From contig DAINCF010000406.1 of NCBI GenBank assembly GCA_036732565.1, positions 1 to 6,567 on the forward strand: 6,567 bases of DNA. The letters are read 5' to 3'. The position numbers and the translations under genes were made by a program. Origin of the DNA: JAIVJN01 sp036732565. Lineage in GTDB: Bacteria; Acidobacteriota; Vicinamibacteria; Vicinamibacterales; UBA2999. Positions 1 to 4,034 of this stretch are shown here, piece after piece; position 1 is the first letter of the stretch, and the number at the start of each line of letters is the position of its first letter. The notes below the pieces were generated by a model. It was not told the DNA's origin and did no database searches. It saw only the letters and a program-made list of their open reading frames with translations.

Positions 1-1
1 G

Positions 2-226
2 GAAGACTTTTCCTTTTTCCAGCAGAAAGTGCCGGGCCTGTTCTTCTTCCTCGGCGTGACGCCGAAGGATCAGGATCCGACGAAAGTTCCCGCGAACCAT
101 TCGCCGTTGTTCTTCGCCGACGAATCGGCGCTGCCGGTCGGCGTGCGAACGCTGACCAACCTCGCGCTCGACTATCTCTTCGCCGCGCCGAAGCCAGCGG
201 CTACGCCGGCGCCGCGGTTGAAATAG
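2..226 (+). CDS. M20 family (M20D-like) amidohydrolase/peptidase, C-terminal fragment
   Basis: The reading frame is open from the first bases of the window to a TAG at 224-226, giving the last 74 residues; the start lies outside. The fragment begins EDFSFFQQKVPG, followed by FFFLG and then NHSPLFFADESALPVGV. This matches the C-terminal catalytic-domain end of M20D enzymes (hippurate hydrolase, N-acyl-amino-acid and IAA-amino-acid amidohydrolases), where the ED motif and the His of the H-x-P segment belong to the dinuclear metal site. Such enzymes hydrolyse N-acyl or amide bonds of amino acids. After the last conserved helix (LTNLALDYLFA) comes a Pro/Ala-rich tail of about 14 residues that is probably disordered. 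An internal GTG at 29 is not a real start, because conserved sequence lies upstream of it. The 3' end overlaps the convergent downstream gene by 26 bp. The family is fairly sure; the substrate and any signal peptide cannot be judged. Confidence 0.8.
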   Translation, partial: EDFSFFQQKVPGLFFFLGVTPKDQDPTKVPANHSPLFFADESALPVGVRTLTNLALDYLFAAPKPAATPAPRLK

Positions 227-1115
227 GCGGAAACAGCCGCTCGAAGTTCCTGCCGAGCACCTTTTCTCTGACCGTGCCGGTGGCCGCCGCTGCACCGAGA
301 GCGGCCCGCTGGCGGTCGTAGATCTCGCGGACCCAGCCGCGAGGGAAGAACGACGAATCGGTCCCGAACAGGAGACGATCCGGGCCGAGGATGTCGAGCG
401 ACGTCTTGAACACCTGATCCAACGTCAGCCCGGGCTGGTAGCGGAGCCAACCGTTCGAGCTCGATGTGTCGAAGTGGACGTTGTGGCATTGGTCCGCCAG
501 CATCAAGGCTTCACGAAAGAGGCCGGCGCCGAAGTGCGGAATGATGATCGGCACGCCGGGATACGTCGCCGCCGCCTTCTGGAGATCGAGCGGGTTGCCG
601 TAGCGCATCTGGAACGGGCTCGGCAGGCCGAGGCGCTTGCGCGCGCCGACCGAGAGCGCCCCGCAGTGGACGAAGATCGCCGTGCCGGGACGCGCGGCCG
701 CCAGCTGGAACACCGCGAGCGCCGGCGCACTGCCCAACGCGTAGTGGTGCATCGCGGGAAACAGACAGATGCCGCGCAGTCCGCGATCCAGCGCCGCCGT
801 GGCACGTTCCATCGCGTCGGGCTGCAACGGATCCAGCATGAAGAAGCCGACGAAGCGCGACGGCTGTCGTTCCAACGCGGCCGCGACCGACTCTTCGTCG
901 CCCGGTACGCTGGCGATGATCGCCGCGCGCGCGACGCCGTGGCGCGTCAGCTCAGCCGCCCAGCGGTCGGCGAGCGCGTCCGTGGACGCCGGTGGCTCCC
1001 ACTTGAGCGTTTGCGCGACGGCTTGCGCCCGCCCATCGGCCGGCAGTTCCTTCTGCGCGCCCAGCACGTCGAGGAACCGAGGAGAGAAAAAGTGCACGTG
1101 GCAGTCGTTCACCAT
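201..1115 (-). CDS. TIM-barrel metal-dependent amidohydrolase (amidohydrolase_2 family)
   Basis: This gene encodes 304 residues, a normal length for the amidohydrolase_2 group, which includes aminocarboxymuconate-semialdehyde decarboxylase, gamma-resorcylate decarboxylase and related hydrolases. The N-terminus reads MVNDCHVHFFSP, with the strand-1 metal pair H6-x-H8. Further candidate ligands are H150 (AIFVHCG), H194 (IIIPHFGAG) and D253 (LLFGTDSSFF), the usual order on strands 5, 6 and 8. The family hydrolyses or decarboxylates small carboxylic and aromatic acids in the cytoplasm, and the actual substrate is unknown. ATG at 1115 was chosen because it directly precedes the HxH motif. The frame stays open to 1385, but that extension is only translated low-complexity repeat. 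No Shine-Dalgarno sequence is visible before the ATG, and the whole 5' side is repeat DNA, so transcription may come from the MATE gene upstream on the same strand or from a promoter hidden in the repeat. Aromatic-acid metabolism would fit the right-hand operon, but this is only suggestive. Confidence 0.86.
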   Translation of the reverse strand: MVNDCHVHFFSPRFLDVLGAQKELPADGRAQAVAQTLKWEPPASTDALADRWAAELTRHGVARAAIIASVPGDEESVAAALERQPSRFVGFFMLDPLQPDAMERATAALDRGLRGICLFPAMHHYALGSAPALAVFQLAAARPGTAIFVHCGALSVGARKRLGLPSPFQMRYGNPLDLQKAAATYPGVPIIIPHFGAGLFREALMLADQCHNVHFDTSSSNGWLRYQPGLTLDQVFKTSLDILGPDRLLFGTDSSFFPRGWVREIYDRQRAALGAAAATGTVREKVLGRNFERLFPPISTAAPA

Positions 1116-1150
1116 AAGACGGGTTCTGGAGTCTGGGTTCTGAGGTTCTC

Positions 1151-1307
1151 GGGTTCTCGGGTTTTGGGGTTCTCGGTTCAGGTTCTCGGTTCGGGTTCGG
1201 AAGGTTCTGGTTCTCGGTGGTTCTATCGGTTCGACGGGTTCACATCCACAGAACCTCGAACCTGAACCGAGAACCTGAACCCAGAGAACCCTAGAACCCG
1301 AGAACCC
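1151..1307. repeat. Long imperfect inverted repeat of GGTTCT-type units
   Basis: The left arm (1151-1208) is G/T-rich with repeated GGTTCTC and GGGTTC units; the right arm (1250-1307) is its complement, rich in GAACC and GAGAACC. About nine tenths of positions pair by eye, with two small gaps. The longest exact block is 18 bp, 1175-1192 against 1264-1281. The loop is about 41 nt (1209-1249) and itself contains more GGTTC units. The left side continues less regularly out to 1121. A transcript crossing it in either direction could fold into one long hairpin. There is no T-run after either arm, so it is not a standard intrinsic terminator. It sits in the leader of the amidohydrolase gene and downstream of the MATE gene. 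Confidence 0.75.
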
Positions 1308-1347
1308 CAGCCCCAAGACCCCAGCCCCCAAGACCCCAGCCCCAAGA
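1305..1347 (-). repeat. C/G-rich 14-bp tandem repeat with G-quadruplex potential on the - strand
   Basis: Three tandem copies of the unit CCCCAGCCCCAAGA lie at 1305-1318, 1319-1333 (one extra C) and 1334-1347. Read on the - strand, this gives six G-runs of 4, 4, 5, 4, 4 and 4 bases separated by only 2 or 4 nt (CT and TCTT loops), well above the usual pattern of four runs of at least three G. It starts 7 nt past the TAA of the MATE gene (1351-1353), so it would be part of that mRNA. Further G-runs at 1356-1360, 1364-1366 and 1369-1372 lie within the last MATE codons, suggesting that the repeat reaches into the gene. Confidence 0.75.
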
Positions 1348-1350
1348 CCG

Positions 1351-2700
1351 TTAGACCCCCAGACCCTGCCCCTGCTGGTGCGCATGAATCCGGCGCGACC
1401 AGAGGGTCACGAGCAGGAGACCGACGACAATGAGCCCGGCCGACAGGCCGATCCAGAGGCCGGCCACGCCGTAACCCATTGTGAAGCATAGCGCGTAGCC
1501 CAGTGGCAGGCCGAAGAGCCAGTGCGCGACGAAGTTGATCAGCATCGGTGAACGGGTGTCGCCGATGCCGCGGAGGACGCCAGTCGCCACGCCCTGCAGG
1601 CCATCGAAGAGCTGGAAGATGGCGCCAATCATCAGCAACGACGCACCCAGCGAGCGCACGGCTTCGTCGGGCGAGAACCAGCCAATCAGCGTACGAGGGA
1701 TCGTCACAAAGATGACGGCCATCGCGGTCATGAAGATCGTGCCGAGCACAATCGCCGCCCAGCCGGCGCCGGCGGCGCGCTGCGGATCCGCCGCGCCCAT
1801 CGCATGAGCGACCCGCACGGCTCCGGCGGATGAGAGTCCAAGCGGGATCATGAACGTCACGGCGGCGAAGTTCATGGCGATCTGATGCGCGGCCGCCGAG
1901 ATCGGATCGACCATGCCAGCCAATGCCGTCGTCGCTCCGAACACGCCGACCTCGAGCGTGATCTGCGATGCCGCGGGGAAGCTGAGATGAAAGAGCCGTC
2001 GAAGCCACGCACGCTCGATGGCATGACGCATGGCGCGCACGTCGTTCCACGTCCAGCGATCTCGCCGCAGAGTCGCCGCGAGCAGCACGACAACCAGATA
2101 ACAGCGCGAGAGCAGGGTCGCCCATGCGGCACCCGCGACGCCGAGCGCCGGAAACCCGAGGTTGCCGTGAATGAGGATCCAGTTGCCGATCGCGTTTACG
2201 GCGTTCGCGGAGACGAGCGCGAACATGATCGGGGTCACGTGGTGGATGCCCAGCAGGTACCGCCTGAACACGGCGTAGAACATCAACGGCACCGTGCTCC
2301 ACAACAGCACCGAGTAGTAGTCGAGAAGCGGCGGCGTGACCTCGGGGTGAAATCCGGCATGGGGGATCGTGACCAGCACGAGCCCGTTGAGCAGCATCAG
2401 CGGCGCGAGCGCCAGCAGCGCCAGGGCGATGCCGTGCACCAGCCATCGATGACAGTCGGCTGGGCGACCTGCACCGTACGCCTGCGACACCAGCGTGTCG
2501 AGACCGAGCAGGAGTCCCATCCCGAAGGTCGCAAGTGTGAAGTGGAGGGAGTTGCCGACGCCCGTGGCGCCGATCGCGGCCGGCCCGAGCGGCGCGACCA
2601 TCAGGATATCGACGACGCCCATGGACATCCATCCGAGCTCTCCCGCGACCACGGGCAGAGCCAGACGGAGCATGGGCCTCAGTTCAGTGCGAAAGGACAC
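1351..2700 (-). CDS. MATE family (NorM-like) multidrug/cation efflux transporter
   Basis: This gene encodes 449 residues, a normal length for bacterial NorM/DinF-type MATE transporters, which are inner-membrane antiporters exporting cationic drugs in exchange for H+ or Na+. Hydrophobic segments run through the whole protein, consistent with 12 helices in two halves. The N-terminal part has LALPVV and MGVVDILMV with D31 in helix 1. The second half begins with SFPAASQITLEVGVFG (E250), followed by the hallmark AAHQIAMNFAAVTFMIPLG segment (271-288) and FQLFDGLQG with D366. These acidic residues are candidates for the coupling-ion sites. The start is GTG at 2700, since residues 1-10 give the short N-terminus usual before helix 1; an ATG at codon 10 (2673) is the alternative. 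No strong Shine-Dalgarno sequence is seen. The last residues (QGQGLGV) are encoded by G-rich repeat-like sequence. The gene is divergent from the TetR operon, with a 141-bp gap holding a composite palindrome. Confidence 0.92.
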   Translation of the reverse strand: MSFRTELRPMLRLALPVVAGELGWMSMGVVDILMVAPLGPAAIGATGVGNSLHFTLATFGMGLLLGLDTLVSQAYGAGRPADCHRWLVHGIALALLALAPLMLLNGLVLVTIPHAGFHPEVTPPLLDYYSVLLWSTVPLMFYAVFRRYLLGIHHVTPIMFALVSANAVNAIGNWILIHGNLGFPALGVAGAAWATLLSRCYLVVVLLAATLRRDRWTWNDVRAMRHAIERAWLRRLFHLSFPAASQITLEVGVFGATTALAGMVDPISAAAHQIAMNFAAVTFMIPLGLSSAGAVRVAHAMGAADPQRAAGAGWAAIVLGTIFMTAMAVIFVTIPRTLIGWFSPDEAVRSLGASLLMIGAIFQLFDGLQGVATGVLRGIGDTRSPMLINFVAHWLFGLPLGYALCFTMGYGVAGLWIGLSAGLIVVGLLLVTLWSRRIHAHQQGQGLGV

Positions 2701-2719
2701 GACAAACCCGTCTAGCTTA

Positions 2720-2822
2720 CCCCGTGGAGTACGTCGCGCAGGCCTTTAGGCCTGCCAGGGTCGAACGCGGGCCTCGAGGGGTCAGGCAGACCTAAAGGTC
2801 TGCGCTACGTACTTCACCGGGG
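2720..2822. repeat. Composite palindromic (REP/BIME-like) element, intergenic copy
   Basis: The left arm (2720-2756) and right arm (2785-2822) are inverted copies of each other with about four substitutions and one gap. Each arm also holds its own short palindrome: GCAGGCCT/AGGCCTGC at 2738-2745 and 2748-2755, and GCAGACCT/AGGTCTGC at 2786-2793 and 2796-2803. The 28-nt spacer holds a further small palindrome, CCTCGAGG (2772-2779). The layout is an outer stem carrying two hairpins, like paired REP units. It fills most of the gap between the MATE and TetR genes, which are transcribed away from it. It shares the core GCCTTTAGGC (2742-2751) with the second element at 4001-4010. No transposase gene is nearby, so mobility, if any, would be supplied elsewhere. 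Confidence 0.8.
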
Positions 2823-2828
2823 CTGCGT

Positions 2829-2834
2829 TATCAT
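2829..2834 (+). promoter_or_regulatory. Possible -10 element for the TetR operon
   Basis: TATCAT resembles the sigma-70 -10 hexamer and lies in an AT-richer patch just before the GTG at 2842. Transcription would then begin at about 2841-2842, giving a leaderless or nearly leaderless mRNA, which would fit the absence of a Shine-Dalgarno sequence there. No convincing -35 box is seen at the expected distance, where the right arm of the composite palindrome lies. This is a weak call. Confidence 0.25.
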
Positions 2835-2841
2835 GTGAACA

Positions 2842-3477
2842 GTGGTTCGAAAATCGAACAATCGTTCGCATAGGACTCCGGCGCGGCGTGTCCAGCGCCG
2901 CGACGCCCGGCGCGACGCGATTCTCCGCGCCGCCGCGGGCATGTTTCGCGAGCGCGGGTTCGCCGACACCGGCATGCGCGATATCGCCGAGGCCGCGGAT
3001 CTGTCGCCGGCGAACCTCTATCACTACTTTGGCGGCAAGGACGAGATCCTCTATTACTGCCAGGACCGCGCGCTGGACCGGATGCTCGCCGCGCTGACGA
3101 CCGCTCGCCGCGAGCCGGTGTCGTCGGCGAACCGGATCGGCCTGGTTGTGCGTGCGCACCTGTCCACCATGCTGGACGTCGTCGAGGGCGCGTCGGCGCA
3201 CCTGCAGGTGGACGCGCTGTCGCCGCCGCTGCGCGCCAAGATCGTTCGCAAGCGCGACCGCTACGAGCACGGCCTGCGCAAGCTGATCGAAGAGGGCATC
3301 GCACGTGGGGAAGTCGTCGCCACCGACCCGGCGCTCGTCGCCCGCGCCATCCTCGGCGCCCTCAACTGGAGCGTCACGTGGTTTCGGCCCGACGGGCCGC
3401 ACTCGGCGGATGTCGTGGCCGATCACATCGCGACGTTCCTCGTGCGCGGCCTTGCGGCAAACGGAGATGCGCGATGA
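2842..3477 (+). CDS. TetR/AcrR family transcriptional regulator
   Basis: This gene encodes 211 residues, a typical TetR length. A basic N-terminal arm (residues 1-25, many Arg) leads into the DNA-binding domain: AILRAAAGMFRERGFADTG, then the helix-turn-helix RDIAEAADLSPANLYHYFGGKDEIL (about 47-70), a near-consensus TetR signature. Residues 75-205 are the helical ligand-binding and dimerisation domain, including the segment NWSVTWFRPDGP seen in regulators of acyl-CoA and aromatic metabolism (recalled, not searched). GTG at 2842 is the only usable start: the next in-frame candidate, ATG at 2941, falls inside the DNA-binding domain. There is no clear ribosome binding site. The stop overlaps the start of the [2Fe-2S] subunit gene (ATGA at 3474-3477), so regulator and enzyme are translated from one mRNA. 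It probably represses its own operon and is released by a substrate or CoA thioester; the ligand is unknown. Confidence 0.93.
   Translation: MVRKSNNRSHRTPARRVQRRDARRDAILRAAAGMFRERGFADTGMRDIAEAADLSPANLYHYFGGKDEILYYCQDRALDRMLAALTTARREPVSSANRIGLVVRAHLSTMLDVVEGASAHLQVDALSPPLRAKIVRKRDRYEHGLRKLIEEGIARGEVVATDPALVARAILGALNWSVTWFRPDGPHSADVVADHIATFLVRGLAANGDAR
2845..2868. promoter_or_regulatory. Possible TetR operator: two overlapping palindromes
   Basis: GTTCGA-AAA-TCGAAC (2845-2859) is a perfect 6+6 bp inverted repeat. It overlaps a second one, CGAAC-AATC-GTTCG (2855-2868). Paired half-sites like these are typical of TetR-family operators, and the site lies immediately after the probable transcription start of the regulator's own operon. 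It falls within codons 2-9 of the TetR gene, so it is also coding. If real, it points to autorepression of the whole operon by blocking RNA polymerase. Confidence 0.35.
3463..3466 (+). promoter_or_regulatory. Ribosome binding site deciding the small-subunit start
   Basis: GGAG lies 7 nt before ATG 3474, within the last codons of the TetR gene. It supports ATG 3474 over the open frame that continues upstream to 3378, and suggests coupled re-initiation at the ATGA overlap. Confidence 0.6.
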
Positions 3478-4034
3478 CCAACAACGAGCTCCGTGGACGA
3501 CTGCGGTTGCGCGTCAACGGTGAAACCGCCGACGCCATCGTCGATCAGACGAAGACGCTGCTCGAGGTGCTGCGTGAGGATCTGCAGCTGACCGGGACGA
3601 AGCACGGCTGCGAGCTGGGTGAATGCGGCGCGTGCGCAGTGCTGCTGGATGGGGAGCCGGTGCTGTCGTGCCTGGTGCTTGCGCCAGAGTGCGAGGGTCG
3701 TGACGTGGTCACCGTCGAGGGGCTGACACGCGATGGTCAGCTCGATCCTCTTCAGGAGGCGTTTGCCGACCTCGGCAGCGCCCAATGTGGCTATTGCACG
3801 CCGGGCCTTCTGATCACCGCGCGCGCCCTGCTGGACCGCACCCCGCATCCGTCCACCGAGCTCATTCGCGAGGCGATTTCCGGCAATCTCTGCCGCTGCA
3901 CGGGCTATCAGCAGATTGTCGAAGCCATCGAGGCCGCCGCGAATGGTCCGGCTGAAGCCGGACCCCACGTCAGCGAACGAGCTGATCCTGCGTGGGGTCC
4001 GCCTTTAGGCGGACCTTCGGGAGAGCAGCCATGA
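3474..4034 (+). CDS. Molybdenum hydroxylase [2Fe-2S] small subunit (HcrC/CoxS-like) with repeat-derived tail
   Basis: This gene encodes 186 residues. It is the electron-transfer subunit of a xanthine dehydrogenase-family enzyme, passing electrons between the molybdenum site and FAD through two [2Fe-2S] clusters. The N-terminal plant-ferredoxin-like domain ligates one cluster with C46, C51, C54 and C66 (GCELGECGAC...SC). The C-terminal helical domain ligates the other with C105, C108, C140 and C142 (CGYCTPG and GNLCRCTGY). Family members usually end soon after the QQIVEAIEAAA helix, at about 150-165 residues. Here residues 158-181 are encoded entirely by a palindromic repeat, giving an unrelated Gly/Pro-rich tail. 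The start is ATG 3474, supported by GGAG and the ATGA overlap with the TetR stop. The stop overlaps the large-subunit ATG in the same way (4031-4034). All eight cluster cysteines are present, so the protein should be functional despite the tail. Confidence 0.95.
   Translation: MTNNELRGRLRLRVNGETADAIVDQTKTLLEVLREDLQLTGTKHGCELGECGACAVLLDGEPVLSCLVLAPECEGRDVVTVEGLTRDGQLDPLQEAFADLGSAQCGYCTPGLLITARALLDRTPHPSTELIREAISGNLCRCTGYQQIVEAIEAAANGPAEAGPHVSERADPAWGPPLGGPSGEQP
3945..4015. repeat. Composite palindromic (REP/BIME-like) element inside the small-subunit gene
   Basis: The left arm (3945-3969) and right arm (3991-4015) are 25-bp inverted copies differing at three positions. Each holds a hairpin: GGTCCGGCT/AGCCGGACC at 3945-3953 and 3956-3964, and GGTCCGCCT/AGGCGGACC at 3996-4004 and 4007-4015. 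They are joined by the pairing strings CCCCACG and CGTGGGG. The 21-nt spacer carries a third small palindrome, TCAGC/GCTGA (3970-3974 and 3981-3985), so the whole can be drawn as a three-hairpin figure. It begins exactly at codon 158 of the small-subunit gene and is read through in frame without a stop. The last hairpin ends four bases before the large-subunit ribosome binding site. Confidence 0.82.
4019..4023 (+). promoter_or_regulatory. Ribosome binding site deciding the large-subunit start
   Basis: GGGAG lies 7 nt before ATG 4031 and just outside the palindromic element. It fixes the large-subunit start at 4031; the open frame upstream to 3992 is only translated repeat. The stable hairpin ending at 4015 could affect access to this site when the small-subunit gene is not being translated. 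Confidence 0.65.

Larger units (their letters stand above)
1116..1350. other. Non-coding interval made of repeats
   Basis: This 235-bp gap lies between the amidohydrolase start and the MATE stop, both on the - strand. I see no gene, tRNA or classical hairpin-plus-T-tract terminator. Nearly all of it is short GGTTCT/GGGTTC-type units, or their complement, plus a C-rich tandem block; these are listed separately. A few frames stay open through it only because the repeat lacks stop codons. Confidence 0.8.

Noticed and set aside
474..1265. 263-codon + strand frame opposite the amidohydrolase
   Set aside because: It is an antisense shadow, very rich in Arg and Glu, that runs into the repeat; no motifs.
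1121..1350. CRISPR array
   Set aside because: Units are short, degenerate and contiguous, with no regular spacers of similar length and no cas genes.
1116..1385. N-terminal extension of the amidohydrolase frame on the - strand
   Set aside because: It encodes only low-complexity repeat (GSRVLGFSG-like and NLNREPQNPRT-like runs); the family N-terminus HxH motif begins right after ATG 1115.
1223..2632. 469-codon open frame on the - strand overlapping the MATE gene
   Set aside because: It is a frame-shifted shadow: Arg/Ala-rich, no domain pattern, ends in repeat, and the MATE frame is clearly the real one.
1885..2715. 276-codon + strand frame opposite the MATE gene
   Set aside because: Charged, low-complexity antisense shadow of a membrane-protein gene; no motifs or ribosome binding site.
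2738..2803. Rho-independent terminators at the palindromes
   Set aside because: The stems are strong but no T-tract follows on either strand, and the neighbouring genes are transcribed away from this element.
2720..2822. Insertion sequence or transposon remnant with coding capacity
   Set aside because: It is only 103 bp, with no transposase sequence and no clear target-site duplication that I could identify.
2782..3426. - strand frame opposite the TetR gene
   Set aside because: Antisense shadow; it begins and ends arbitrarily and crosses the palindromic element.
3992..4030. Upstream extension of the large-subunit frame
   Set aside because: These 13 codons are translated repeat; GGGAG and the ATGA overlap support ATG 4031.
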